Shown: positions 1-8,597 of the stretch, one piece after another
Numbering within the stretch: the first letter of the stretch is position 1
Layout of the letters: the number at the start of each line of letters is the position of its first letter
Notes under the pieces: generated by a model
The model's input: only the letters and a program-made list of their open reading frames with translations
Told to the model about the DNA's origin: nothing
The model's database searches: none
Assembly: GCA_022566715.1 (NCBI GenBank)
Contig: JADFIH010000004.1
Span: forward strand, 1 to 56,485
Origin: Pseudomonadota bacterium
Lineage (GTDB): Bacteria > Pseudomonadota > Alphaproteobacteria > SHVP01
DNA: 56,485 nt
Direction: 5' to 3'
Made by a program: the position numbers and the translations under genes

Positions 1-974
1 TAAGGCAGCAATACCGTAGAGCCGGTCGTCTTGCGTGCCGCGAGATCCCGGTGAGCTTGTGCGGTGTCTTTCAGGGCGTAGGTCTGATTGACCCCGACCT
101 TCACGGCCCCGCTTTCGACCACCTTGAAAAGATCCTTGCAGGTCTCCACGAGCTCTTGCCGCGTAGCGGTGTAGTTGGCGAGCGACGGCCGGGTCAGGTA
201 GAGCGAGCCCTTCGCCACCAGCACGAGGGGAGCGAACGGCTCCACCGGCCCCGAGGATTGTCCGAATAGGACCATGAAGCCGCGCGGTTTCAGGCAATCT
301 AGCGAACCCATGAAGGTATCCTGGCCAACCGAATCGTAGACCACGGATACGCCCTTGCCGCCGGTGATGTCCTTCACCTTCTCAACGAAGTCGTCGCGCG
401 TGTAGACGATCGGATGATCGCAGCCGTGGGCCCTGGCGAGTTCGGCCTTCTCCTCGCTGCCCACGGTGCCGATGACGGTGGCGCCAAGATGCTTGGCCCA
501 CTGGCAAGCGATCAGGCCGACACCCCCGGCCGCGGCATGGAATAGGATCGTTTCGCCGGGTTTTACTTCGTAGGTGCGGCGCAGCAGGTACTGCGCCGTC
601 GTGCCCTTGAGCATGATCGAAGCGGCCACCTTGTCGGAAATGGCGTCGGGAAGTTTGACCAGGCGCGCCGCGGGGATGGTGCGCTGCTCGGCATAGGCGC
701 CCATGACCATGTTGTAGGCAACGCGGTCGCCCGGACTTAGATCGGTGACGCCGTCGCCGACCGACTCGACCACGCCCGCGGCTTCCATGCCGAGAATAGC
801 CGGCAGCGCCGGGGGAGGATTGAGGCCCGAGCGGAAATAAATGTCGAGGTAATTGAGGCCCACGGCGGTTTGGCGGATGAGCGCCTCGCCCGCGCCGGGC
901 GCCGGCACATCCGTCTGCTCCCATTTCAGAACGTCGGGTTCACCGGTTTCGTGGATGCGCACGGCCATGGTCAT
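1..974 (-). CDS. Quinone oxidoreductase (zinc-free MDR family), copy 1, stop codon clipped by window edge
   Basis: A 324-codon reading frame runs from ATG at 974 to the window edge, where the last visible bases read TA, so only the final base of the stop codon is missing. It belongs to the NADPH:quinone reductase branch of the medium-chain dehydrogenases. The N-terminal GroES-like half carries ILGMEAAGVVESVGDGV, and the Rossmann half carries HAAAGGVGLIACQWAKHLGA, the dinucleotide-binding AAxGGVG motif. No structural or catalytic zinc cysteine cluster is seen. GGAG lies about nine bases before the start. It is the last of three tandem paralogues (1009-1977 and 2186-3154), 34 bases after the previous one, so probably the same operon. 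The electron acceptor cannot be told from sequence. Confidence 0.93.
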   Translation of the reverse strand, partial: MTMAVRIHETGEPDVLKWEQTDVPAPGAGEALIRQTAVGLNYLDIYFRSGLNPPPALPAILGMEAAGVVESVGDGVTDLSPGDRVAYNMVMGAYAEQRTIPAARLVKLPDAISDKVAASIMLKGTTAQYLLRRTYEVKPGETILFHAAAGGVGLIACQWAKHLGATVIGTVGSEEKAELARAHGCDHPIVYTRDDFVEKVKDITGGKGVSVVYDSVGQDTFMGSLDCLKPRGFMVLFGQSSGPVEPFAPLVLVAKGSLYLTRPSLANYTATRQELVETCKDLFKVVESGAVKVGVNQTYALKDTAQAHRDLAARKTTGSTVLLP

Positions 975-1008
975 GATTGGGTACTCCGTATGAGGGCGGT
1001 GGATGAGA

Positions 1009-1977
1009 TCACGGGATGAGAACGGTTTGGCCGGTCGTCTTGCGCGCCTCGAGCGCGGCATGGGCCCGGCCAACGTCTTTCAGGGGGAAGGTTTGACCGA
1101 TCTCGATCTTCACCGCACCTTGGGCGACAACGTCGAAAAAGTCTTTTGCGAGGGTGAGCCGATCCTCGCGCGTCGCGGTATAGGCGCCGAGTGTCGTGCG
1201 GATGTAGTAACGGTCCATCGGAATTTTCGCGAAGTATTCGTCCGGAACGGGACCCGAGGCGTGACCAAAGAGGGCCAGGGTTCCATGCGGCGCCAGCACC
1301 GAGAGGGATTGCAGGAAGGTCTTGACGCCGATCGATTCGTAGACGGCCTGCACGCCCTTTCCGCCCGTGATGTCCTGCACACGTTCGGCAAAATCTTCCG
1401 TCTCGTAGTTGATCGGATGATCGCAGCCGTGGGCGGCCGCGGACTTCGCCTTCTCCTCGCTGCTCACCGTGCCGATCACCGTGGCGCCGAGATGCTTCGC
1501 CCACTGACAGACCAAAGTGCCGACGCCGCCCGCCGCGGCGTGGATCAGGACGGTATCGCCCGCCTTGACGCGATAGGCCTGGCGCAGCAGGTATTGGGCC
1601 GTCATGCCCTTCAGCAAGCCGGCGGCGGCCTCTTTGTCGCCGACACCGTCGGGGAGGGGAATCAACGAACCGGCCGGGATATTTCTCTCCTGGGTATAGG
1701 CGCCAAGGGCAAAGCAATAACCCACGCGGTCGCCGACAGAGACTTCGCTCACTCCGTCGCCCACGGCTTCGACAACGCCCGCGCCCTCGAATCCGATGGT
1801 GGCGGGCAGGGACGCGAGCGGATAGGAACCGTCGCGCAAGTGCGTGTCGATAAAATTCAGCCCGACCGCGGTCTGACGCAGACGAACCTCGCCGGCCCCT
1901 GGGTCGGAGATGGTGACGTCCTCCCATTTGAAGACTTCCGGTCCCCCGGTTTCATGCTGGATGATGGCCTTGCTCAT
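1009..1977 (-). CDS. Quinone oxidoreductase (zinc-free MDR family), copy 2
   Basis: This 322-residue protein has the same architecture as its neighbours: an N-terminal GroES-like fold, then a Rossmann domain with HAAAGGVGTLVCQWAKHLGA. It is expected to use NADPH to reduce quinones or other activated carbonyl or alkene substrates in the cytoplasm. The N-terminus (MSKAIIQHETGGPEVFKWED) matches that of copy 1 over most positions, so the three genes are clearly tandem duplicates. GGAGGACCC precedes the ATG. It lies 34 bases upstream of copy 1 and 208 bases downstream of copy 3, so it may have its own promoter. Physiological substrate unknown. Confidence 0.94.
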   Translation of the reverse strand: MSKAIIQHETGGPEVFKWEDVTISDPGAGEVRLRQTAVGLNFIDTHLRDGSYPLASLPATIGFEGAGVVEAVGDGVSEVSVGDRVGYCFALGAYTQERNIPAGSLIPLPDGVGDKEAAAGLLKGMTAQYLLRQAYRVKAGDTVLIHAAAGGVGTLVCQWAKHLGATVIGTVSSEEKAKSAAAHGCDHPINYETEDFAERVQDITGGKGVQAVYESIGVKTFLQSLSVLAPHGTLALFGHASGPVPDEYFAKIPMDRYYIRTTLGAYTATREDRLTLAKDFFDVVAQGAVKIEIGQTFPLKDVGRAHAALEARKTTGQTVLIP

Positions 1978-2185
1978 TGGGTCCTCCCATTACGGCGCGC
2001 GGAAATTAGGCGCCAGATTAATCCGGCCCGAGGCCAACGTGAACCGTGCACGGCGAATCGCGTGGTGCGTCGCGCCCCCAATTGGGTGTGTGCAAGGCTG
2101 GCGCGGGGGCCGCAAAGTCTTCTCAATGGCGAACATTTAGTCGGCCTGTATGGTGCTGCGTTGCGTCTTGGCCACGGTGTTGCTC

Positions 2186-3154
2186 TTAAGGCACCAGGAT
2201 GGTCGAGCCGGTGGTGCGCCGCGCTTCCAGGTCGCGGTGGGCTTGCGCCGCATCCTTCAGCGCGTAGGTCTGGTTGATTTGGACCTGGACGCCGCCGCGT
2301 TCGATCACGTCGAAGAGTTCCCGCGCCGTCTTGAGCAAATCGTCGCGCGTCGACGTGAAACCGCCGAGTGTCGGGCGAATGAAGAAGCGGTCCGGCGGCA
2401 GGCGCGTAAACACGTCGGGCGGAACGGGGCCCGACGCCTGTCCATAGAGCGCCGCCGTCCCTTGCGGGGCAAGGAGTGGAAGCGATTTCTCGAAGGTCTT
2501 GGCGCCAACCGAATCATAGAGGGCCTGCACGCCTTTTCCGTCGGTGATGTCCTTCACACGTTCCGCGAAGTCCTCGGTCTCGTAGTTGATGACGGCGGCG
2601 CAGCCGTGCGCGGCGGCGATCGGGACCTTGTGTGCGCTGCCCACGGTGCCGATCACCGTCGCGCCGAGGTGTTTGGCCCACTCGCAGGCGATCAGGCCGA
2701 CACCACCCGCGGCGGCGTGATAAAGGATCGTGTCCCCGGGTCCCAGATCGCACACCCGGCGCACTAGGACCTGAGCCGTCATTCCCTTCTGCATGATGGC
2801 GGCGGCAATGTCGTCGCTAATATGATCCGGTAGCGGAACAAGGCGGTCGGCCGGTGCGTTGCGCAGTTCCGTGTAGGCTCCATGCAGGCCGGCGTAAGCA
2901 ACCCTTTGACCAACCGCAACCTCCGAGACGCCCTCGCCGATGGCTTCGACGGTGCCGGCGCCTTCGCGTCCCAAGATAGCCGGCAGTTGGGGTACGGAAT
3001 AGAGGCCGGAGCGAAAGTGGATGTCGATAAAATTGAGACCCACCGCGGATTGGCGGATTTGCACTTCGCCGGGGCCGGGGTCGGGAACATCGATGTCACC
3101 CCAGGTGAAGGATTCCGGCGGGCCCGGTTCGGGCAACAAGACGGCTTTGGTCAT
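2186..3154 (-). CDS. Quinone oxidoreductase (zinc-free MDR family), copy 3
   Basis: A 322-residue protein of the NADPH:quinone oxidoreductase family and the first of the three tandem paralogues in transcription order. ILGREGAGTVEAIGEGV and YHAAAGGVGLIACEWAKHLG mark the catalytic and nucleotide-binding domains. It has diverged somewhat more at the N-terminus (MTKAVLLPEPGPPESFTWGD) than the other two. A 208-base gap separates it from copy 2; I see no convincing terminator or promoter in that gap apart from a short palindrome, CCCAATTGGG, near 2078. Upstream, 74 bases separate it from the dienelactone hydrolase stop. Confidence 0.94.
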   Translation of the reverse strand: MTKAVLLPEPGPPESFTWGDIDVPDPGPGEVQIRQSAVGLNFIDIHFRSGLYSVPQLPAILGREGAGTVEAIGEGVSEVAVGQRVAYAGLHGAYTELRNAPADRLVPLPDHISDDIAAAIMQKGMTAQVLVRRVCDLGPGDTILYHAAAGGVGLIACEWAKHLGATVIGTVGSAHKVPIAAAHGCAAVINYETEDFAERVKDITDGKGVQALYDSVGAKTFEKSLPLLAPQGTAALYGQASGPVPPDVFTRLPPDRFFIRPTLGGFTSTRDDLLKTARELFDVIERGGVQVQINQTYALKDAAQAHRDLEARRTTGSTILVP

Positions 3155-3228
3155 GTTTCAATCATTACGAAAGCGAGACGTTATCGATCCGCTTACGAAA
3201 CGGATGAGGAAAACAGCGGTTTTTGCCG

Positions 3229-3930
3229 TTAAACAGCGAGATTCGTGTTGAAAAATTCGATCGTTCGGCCGTTTGCGAGATCGGCCGCGGCGGCCACATA
3301 AGCGTCGCCACCCTTGCGGGCGAAGGCGTGGTCCACGCCGGGGTAATTGAAGAGGGTGACCTGGTCGTTGCTCTTGAGGCCATCGGCGACTTGGGCCTGC
3401 GCGTCCTTGGGCACGAAATGATCGTCTTCCGCCACATGCAGCATCAGGGGACGAGAAATTTTCGAGGCTTCGCCGAGCTTGGTCTCGATTCCGACGCCGT
3501 AGTACCCGACCGAGGCGTCGGCATCGGAGCGGGCGGCCATGAGATAGGCGAGGAAGCCGCCCAGACAGAACCCGACCGCGCCGACCTTGCCGGTACAGCC
3601 CTCCAGGCCCCTTAAATGGGTCACGGCCGCCTGGAGATCGTCGATGCCCTTATCCGGGTCGAACTTGCCATAGAGTCCAAAGGCTTTTTGGAACGCTTCT
3701 TCGTCTTCCGAATTGATTTGCACGCCGGGCTCGATGCGCCAGAACAGATCGGGACACAGGGCCACATAGCCGGCCGCCGCCAAATCGTCGGTGATGTTGC
3801 GCATCCAGGCGTTGACGCCGAAGATCTCCTGGATCACGACGACGCCGGGTCCGGAGCCCGAGGTGGGCGTGGCGAGATACCCCATGATCTCGCCGTCGGG
3901 AACGGTGATGGTGATTTCCTTGCCGGCCAT
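3229..3930 (-). CDS. Dienelactone hydrolase family protein
   Basis: A 233-residue alpha/beta hydrolase of the dienelactone hydrolase family, cytoplasmic. The expected Cys-Asp-His triad is visible: C122 in GFCLGG, D170 in HVAEDDHF, and H201 in GVDHAFARKGG. The oxyanion region IQEIFGVN is near residue 33. The ATG at 3930 is chosen over an upstream in-frame ATG at 4005 because GGAGGG lies five bases before it and the family starts here (KEITITVPDGEIMGYLA). Such proteins hydrolyse cyclic esters in aromatic catabolism or act as general carboxyl esterases. No other ring-cleavage genes are nearby, so the substrate is not known. Confidence 0.92.
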   Translation of the reverse strand: MAGKEITITVPDGEIMGYLATPTSGSGPGVVVIQEIFGVNAWMRNITDDLAAAGYVALCPDLFWRIEPGVQINSEDEEAFQKAFGLYGKFDPDKGIDDLQAAVTHLRGLEGCTGKVGAVGFCLGGFLAYLMAARSDADASVGYYGVGIETKLGEASKISRPLMLHVAEDDHFVPKDAQAQVADGLKSNDQVTLFNYPGVDHAFARKGGDAYVAAAADLANGRTIEFFNTNLAV

Positions 3931-4029
3931 GGCGACCCTCCCAATAATCTTTTTGCGCCAATAGTTTTTTTTGAGTTGTTGCGAGCACTTTAGCGGCGGC
4001 CTCAAATGATGTCACGCCGTGGCGCGTCT

Positions 4030-4196
4030 TAGGGCGTCTCCGGTTCAACTGGAAACGCTCAAGGCTGCAGGAATTGCCCAAGGCCGCGAGGCGGCCCGCC
4101 GGTTATCCGGCGCGCCCGCGCAGGCGCGGACGGGACCGTCCGCAGCCGTGAGCGAAAAAAACTAGAGTGGTTCCGGCCAAGCCGGAACGACTCTAA
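4030..4196. repeat. Intergenic two-hairpin repeat, copy 1
   Basis: A roughly 167-base structured repeat with relatives at 12870-13037 and, inverted, at 51112-51281. The left end is an imperfect hairpin around GGTTCAACTGGAAACGC (hairpin A). The middle contains GGCCGCGAGGCGGCC and CCGGTTATCCGGCGCGCCC, shared almost exactly by all copies. The right end is hairpin B, with GTGGTTCCGGC opposite GCCGGAACGACTCT. The TAG stop of ogt at 4193-4195 lies inside the right tip. It contains no open frame of interest and no long T tract. Confidence 0.85.
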
Positions 4197-4654
4197 AGCC
4201 GCGCGCCCTCCAAACGGAGCAAGGCTGTCTTGGTGGTCAATCCGTCGCCGCCGGAAAAGCCGCCCAGGCCATTCGCGCCGACGACGCGGTGACAGGGGAT
4301 CAGAAGGGGAATGGGATTGGCGCCGCAGGCGTTGCCGACGGCTTGCGCCGCGGTGTTGAGCTCGCGCGCGAGGTCGCCGTAAGACCGCGTCCGGCCGGAT
4401 GGAATGGCGGCCATAGCGCGCCAAACTTGTTTCTGGAACGCACTTCCGACCGGTCGTAAGGGAATATCCGGCGCGTCGGAGTCGCCGTCGAAGAACCCGT
4501 TGAGCCAATCGCGGGCGCGGTCCAGCAACGGCGAAGGTGTGTGCATCGGACTCCAGCCCCAATCGAGCGCCACGATCGCATCATCCAGAGCGCTCACCGT
4601 GATGTCGCCGACCGGGGTGTGAAGCGAAAGTTGCTGCGCGGGCGAGAGGTGCAT
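4193..4654 (-). CDS. ogt: Methylated-DNA--protein-cysteine methyltransferase
   Basis: A 153-residue repair protein that transfers the alkyl group from O6-alkylguanine to its own cysteine. The active-site motif is IPCHRVVGANGLGGFSGG with the acceptor C121, and the preceding winged-helix segment (SAFQKQVWRAMAAIPSGRTR SYGDLA region, residues 71-96) reads as expected. It lacks the N-terminal Ada regulatory domain, so it is the Ogt type. The start at 4654 is one base from the stop of the upstream DUF255 gene (TGATATG), which suggests translational coupling. The stop codon is formed within the tip of the intergenic repeat at 4030-4196. Confidence 0.94.
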   Translation of the reverse strand: MHLSPAQQLSLHTPVGDITVSALDDAIVALDWGWSPMHTPSPLLDRARDWLNGFFDGDSDAPDIPLRPVGSAFQKQVWRAMAAIPSGRTRSYGDLARELNTAAQAVGNACGANPIPLLIPCHRVVGANGLGGFSGGDGLTTKTALLRLEGARL

Positions 4655-4655
4655 A

Positions 4656-6683
4656 TCAGGGCGAGGGCAATGCGGCCGTCAGGGCGGTGGGGTCGGTGAC
4701 GGGGAGCGAACAGATGGTTCCGACACAAACATAGGCCGTCGCGCGGCCATCGGCCCGGGCCTTACCGGCGGCCGGGTGCGAAGCCGGTAAATCGCCCCCC
4801 GGCGCAAGCACGCTGACGATCCGATTGGGAAGGGGGTGCGTGAAAATAGCGTCCAACAGGGCGGTCGTTTCGCTCTCGGCCCTATCGCCAATAACCACGA
4901 CTTGGACGGGGCCGGTCAGGACATCGAACCCAATGAGGAACGTCGTCAAGGGAAAGAAGTTGCGCCCGATTTCCGGTGCGAACGCGGCGACCAGAGCGTC
5001 GGCGCGGTGCTGGTAAGCGGCGTCGCCGGTCAGCAGATAAAGCCGCGCCAGCACGCCGACCATGGTTCCGTTCCCCGCCGGGGTGGCGTTGTCCGCCGCG
5101 GTGCGGGGGCGCGCGATCAACGTCTCGCCGTCGGCGGGCGTCTGGAAATATGCGCCGCCCCCGTCATCCCAGAACTGGCGGTCGAGGGTTGCGCTCCAAC
5201 GCCGCGCGTCCGCGAGGTAGCTGTCCGATCCTGTGGCTTCATAAAGGGTGAGGGCCGCGCGCGCCATATTGGCGTAGTCGTCGAGGAGGCCCGCATTGCG
5301 GGTTTTACCGGCGCGCGCCGCGTGCCACAGCCGATCATCGGGCGCCGACATTTGCGTCGAGACAAAGGCGTAGGCGCGCTCGGCCGCGGTCCGCCATTCG
5401 CGCCTCCCGAAGGCAAGCGATGCGTTCGTCAGGGCGGCGATCATCAGACCGTTCCAGTCCGCCAGCACTTTGTCGTCCCAGCCGGGCCGTGTGCGTTTCG
5501 CGCGCGCATCGAGAAGGACCGTGCGCATCCCTTCGAGACTCGCCTCGCCGGCCGCATCGCCAAGCGGCAAATCACCGCTACGATTGAGGATGGTCTTGCC
5601 CTCCCAATTACCGCCCGGCGTTACGTCGTAGACCTTCTTGAAGCGCGCCGAGTCGGAACCCAGCAACGCATCGATGTCCTGTTCTTGCCAAACGTAGAAC
5701 TTCCCTTCCTCGCCTTCGGAGTCGGCGTCGAGGGACGCGGCGAACGCGCCGCCCTCGGCGATCATCTCGCGTAGGCACCAGTTCACGGTTTCGCGCACCC
5801 GCGCCTCGTACAGGGGGCTGCGGGTATGCTGCCAGGCCGCCGTCAACAGGTCGATCAGCAATGCGTTGTCGTAAAGCATCTTCTCGAAGTGCGGGACGAG
5901 CCATTGCTCGTCCGTCGAATAGCGCGCGAAGCCGCCGCCCACGTGGTCGTAAATTCCGCCCTGGCACATGTGGTCGAGGGACAGGGTGACGGCATCGCGC
6001 AAGTGTGCATCGCCCGTGCGCAGGTAGGCGCGCCAGATGAACTCGAGCGCCATGGTTTGGGGGAACTTGGGCGCGCCGCCGAGTCCGCCGTAGGCGCGGT
6101 CGATTCCTTGTGCGAGCCGCATCGCCATACGGTTGAGCATGTCGGGACCGATGGCCGCGTCGCCGGCCGGTTCAGGGAGTTGCGACATCTTGCGTAGCGC
6201 CTCCACCAACACGCCGGTATTTTTGGCGACCTTGTCTTTATCGTTGTGATAGATCGCGGCCATGCGTTCCAGTACCTGCGGGAACCCCGGACGGCCCCAG
6301 CGGTTCTCAGGCGGGAAATACGTACCGCCCCAAAAGGGTTCCGCATCGGGCGTCAGGAACATGGTGAGTGGCCAGCCACCTTGTTCGCCGAGTAACGAAA
6401 GCGCCGACTGATAAATGGTGTCGAGGTCGGGGCGTTCCTCACGGTCGATTTTGATATTGACGAAGCGTTCGTTCATGAGGTCGGCGATGTCGGGCGATTC
6501 GAAACTTTCGTGCGCCATGACATGGCACCAATGACAGGCCGCGTAGCCGATGCTTATGAGGATCGGTTTGTCGTCCCGTTTGGCGGCCGCGAGAGCCTCT
6601 TGGCTCCAGGGTTGCCAGTGGACGGGGTTGTCCTTGTGTTGCAGCAAGTAGGGGCTTGTCTCGCCGCCGAGTTCGTTTCGCAT
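4656..6683 (-). CDS. Thioredoxin-domain protein, YyaL/DUF255 family
   Basis: A 675-residue member of the YyaL/SSP411 family. The N-terminal thioredoxin-like domain carries CHWC at residues 50-53 within [15 protein letters not shown], preceded by the family hallmark ETSPYLLQH. The rest is an alpha/alpha-barrel resembling six-hairpin glycosidases or N-acylglucosamine epimerases (for example [23 protein letters not shown] and [15 protein letters not shown]). ATG 6683 is chosen because family members begin almost at ETSPYLLQH; an in-frame start at 6743 would add 20 residues of low-complexity arginine-rich sequence. The biochemical role of the family is poorly defined. It overlaps ogt functionally only by position. 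Confidence 0.93.
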   Translation of the reverse strand: MRNELGGETSPYLLQHKDNPVHWQPWSQEALAAAKRDDKPILISIGYAACHWCHVMAHESFESPDIADLMNERFVNIKIDREERPDLDTIYQSALSLLGEQGGWPLTMFLTPDAEPFWGGTYFPPENRWGRPGFPQVLERMAAIYHNDKDKVAKNTGVLVEALRKMSQLPEPAGDAAIGPDMLNRMAMRLAQGIDRAYGGLGGAPKFPQTMALEFIWRAYLRTGDAHLRDAVTLSLDHMCQGGIYDHVGGGFARYSTDEQWLVPHFEKMLYDNALLIDLLTAAWQHTRSPLYEARVRETVNWCLREMIAEGGAFAASLDADSEGEEGKFYVWQEQDIDALLGSDSARFKKVYDVTPGGNWEGKTILNRSGDLPLGDAAGEASLEGMRTVLLDARAKRTRPGWDDKVLADWNGLMIAALTNASLAFGRREWRTAAERAYAFVSTQMSAPDDRLWHAARAGKTRNAGLLDDYANMARAALTLYEATGSDSYLADARRWSATLDRQFWDDGGGAYFQTPADGETLIARPRTAADNATPAGNGTMVGVLARLYLLTGDAAYQHRADALVAAFAPEIGRNFFPLTTFLIGFDVLTGPVQVVVIGDRAESETTALLDAIFTHPLPNRIVSVLAPGGDLPASHPAAGKARADGRATAYVCVGTICSLPVTDPTALTAALPSP

Positions 6684-6836
6684 GGGGGTGATTCGTGTTG
6701 CGGATCGAGTCCAACGCGACCCTAACACAAGGCGGCGGCGCAAAAACCTGCGGGCCCGTAGGGCGATTCAAGACGCACGCCACCCACCGCGTTCCTATAT
6801 AAACGGCGACGAAGCGAACATCTAAAGGGCCCGTAC

Positions 6837-7193
6837 GTGAGCGAAGCATCCGCCGATCCCGCGCTTTATTTCGCGCGGCATATCTTCTGTTGCGTCAATG
6901 AGCGGCCTGATGACGACCCGCGCGGATGTTGCGCGGCCAAAGGGTCGCCGGCGCTACGCGACTACATGAAAACGCAGGTGCGCAAGCTCAAGATCAAAAG
7001 AACGCGGGTCAACGCCGCCAAGTGCCTCGACCGCTGCGAGCTCGGGCCCACCATGGTCATTTACCCGGAGGGTGTCTGGTACACCTACCGCAGCGAGGCC
7101 GACGTCGACGAGATACTTCAGACCCATGTGATCGGCGGGGGCCGGGTGGAACGTTTGATGCTCTATCCCGATCAGCGCGAGCCCCGCCGTTGA
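6837..7193 (+). CDS. Thioredoxin-like [2Fe-2S] ferredoxin-domain protein
   Basis: A 118-residue cytoplasmic protein of the (2Fe-2S) ferredoxin domain family, starting at GTG. Cysteines C18/C19, C31/C32, C63 and C67 fit the spacing of the thioredoxin-like [2Fe-2S] fold (first pair about twelve residues apart, second pair CLDRC). The C-terminal GPTMVIYPEGVWYTY is the characteristic second half. It sits 18 bases before mnmE and is likely cotranscribed with it. A divergent region of about 150 bases separates it from the DUF255 gene, with a TATATA box near 6797 but no good -35 partner. The electron partner is unknown. Confidence 0.9.
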   Translation: MSEASADPALYFARHIFCCVNERPDDDPRGCCAAKGSPALRDYMKTQVRKLKIKRTRVNAAKCLDRCELGPTMVIYPEGVWYTYRSEADVDEILQTHVIGGGRVERLMLYPDQREPRR

Positions 7194-7211
7194 GCCGGCC
7201 GCCGATGTGAC

Positions 7212-8531
7212 GTGACGATCTTCGCCCTATCGAGCGCCGCCGGTCGGGCCGGTGTTGCCGTTATCCGGGTGTCGGGGCCGGCCGCGGCGTCAGCGCTGCG
7301 GGCGCTCGCCGGGATCGCCGATCCGAGGCCGCGCCATGCCGAATTGACCCGCCTTTCGGATCCATCGAGCGGCGAGGCCCTGGATGACGGTTTGGCCCTG
7401 TGGTTTCCGGCGCCGCACAGTTTCACCGGGGAGGATGTCGCCGAGTTCCACATCCATGGGGGGCGCGCCACGGTTGGGGCCGTCCTGGAGGCCTTGAGCG
7501 CCCTAGACGGGCTGAGGCCGGCCGAGCCCGGAGAATTCACCCGGCGCGCCTTCGAAAACGGCAAACTCGATCTGACCCAGAGCGAAGGCCTCGCCGATCT
7601 GATCAACGCCGAGACCGAGGGGCAACGCCGGCAAGCTTTGCGTCAGCTCGAAGGGGAACTGGGCGCGCTCTACGACACCTGGTCGGTACGTCTGGTCCGG
7701 GCGCAGGCCCACCTGGAGGCGGGGATCGACTTTGCCGACGAAGACGTGCCCGAAGGCGCGGAAAAGGAGGCCAACCACCACATATTGTGGGTTCAAGAAC
7801 AAATAACACACCATCTTGATGATGGAAGAGCCGGCGAGAGAGCGCGGGAGGGTCTCTACATCGCCATTATCGGGGCGCCCAATGTCGGGAAATCGAGCCT
7901 TCTCAACCGGCTGGCCCGCCGCGATGCGGCCATCGTTGCGGAATCGGCGGGTACGACGCGGGATGTCATCGAGGTTCACCTGGACGTGGCGGGGTATCCG
8001 GTGATCCTCGCGGACACCGCGGGTTTGCGCGCGGCCGACGGGGAGGTCGAAACGGAAGGCGTTCGGCGGGCGATGAACCGCGCCAGTAGCGCCGACTACA
8101 AAATCGCCGTATTCGATGCACGGCTTTGGCCGCAACGGGATGCCGAGACGGAAGCGTTCGTGGACCAGGCGACCCTGATCGTCGCCAATAAATGGGACCT
8201 TGCGGGCAGGGCGGAGTCGGCTTATGAACCCGCCCTTCCGGTGTCGGCCAAAACCGGCGAGGGTCTGGACAATCTTTTGGCGGCGCTGGAGGAAGTTGTT
8301 CTGGGCGCGTTGGGGGGCAGCGCGTCAGCGCCGAGGTTGACCCGGGCCCGGCACCGCGCGGCGTTGGAGGAATGCCGGGCCGCGCTCGAGCGGGCCGCGT
8401 CAGCCGAGGCCATCGAATTGCGCGCCGAGGACGTGCGCCTTGCAATCCGCTCGCTGGGGCGGATCACGGGGCGCGTCGACGTGGAGGATGTGTTGGACGT
8501 TATCTTCAGCGAGTTCTGTATTGGCAAATGA
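7212..8531 (+). CDS. mnmE: tRNA uridine-5-carboxymethylaminomethyl modification GTPase MnmE
   Basis: A 439-residue GTPase that, with MnmG, installs the carboxymethylaminomethyl group on wobble uridine 34 of certain tRNAs. The N-terminal tetrahydrofolate-binding domain starts IFALSSAAGRAGVAVIRVSG. The embedded G domain has GAPNVGKSS (G1, 221-229), DTAGL (G3, 268-272) and NKWD (G4). The C-terminal FCIGK ends with the conserved C436. The start is GTG at 7212; the upstream ATG at 7205 runs straight into a stop. The gene begins the conserved alphaproteobacterial block mnmE-mnmG-rsmG-parA-parB. Confidence 0.97.
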   Translation: MTIFALSSAAGRAGVAVIRVSGPAAASALRALAGIADPRPRHAELTRLSDPSSGEALDDGLALWFPAPHSFTGEDVAEFHIHGGRATVGAVLEALSALDGLRPAEPGEFTRRAFENGKLDLTQSEGLADLINAETEGQRRQALRQLEGELGALYDTWSVRLVRAQAHLEAGIDFADEDVPEGAEKEANHHILWVQEQITHHLDDGRAGERAREGLYIAIIGAPNVGKSSLLNRLARRDAAIVAESAGTTRDVIEVHLDVAGYPVILADTAGLRAADGEVETEGVRRAMNRASSADYKIAVFDARLWPQRDAETEAFVDQATLIVANKWDLAGRAESAYEPALPVSAKTGEGLDNLLAALEEVVLGALGGSASAPRLTRARHRAALEECRAALERAASAEAIELRAEDVRLAIRSLGRITGRVDVEDVLDVIFSEFCIGK

Positions 8532-8541
8532 TGTGTCTCTG

Positions 8542-8555
8542 GTTTCACGTGAAAC
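8542..8555. promoter_or_regulatory. parS: parS centromere site 1 (ParB-binding)
   Basis: A perfect 14-base palindrome GTTTCACGTGAAAC, identical to the core of the bacterial parS consensus. It lies in the 66-base gap between the mnmE stop and the mnmG start. With parA and parB encoded 2.5 kb away, this is a convincing nucleation site for ParB loading and chromosome segregation. Confidence 0.93.
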
Positions 8556-8597
8556 AACATTTTGATTTTCTTTGAGTCCGTACCTAGGTTCCGCACC

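Noticed and set aside
1003-2277. 424-codon plus-strand open frame
   Set aside because: Antiparallel shadow of the quinone oxidoreductase at 1009-1977; composition is typical of reverse-strand GC-rich frames and no family motif is present.
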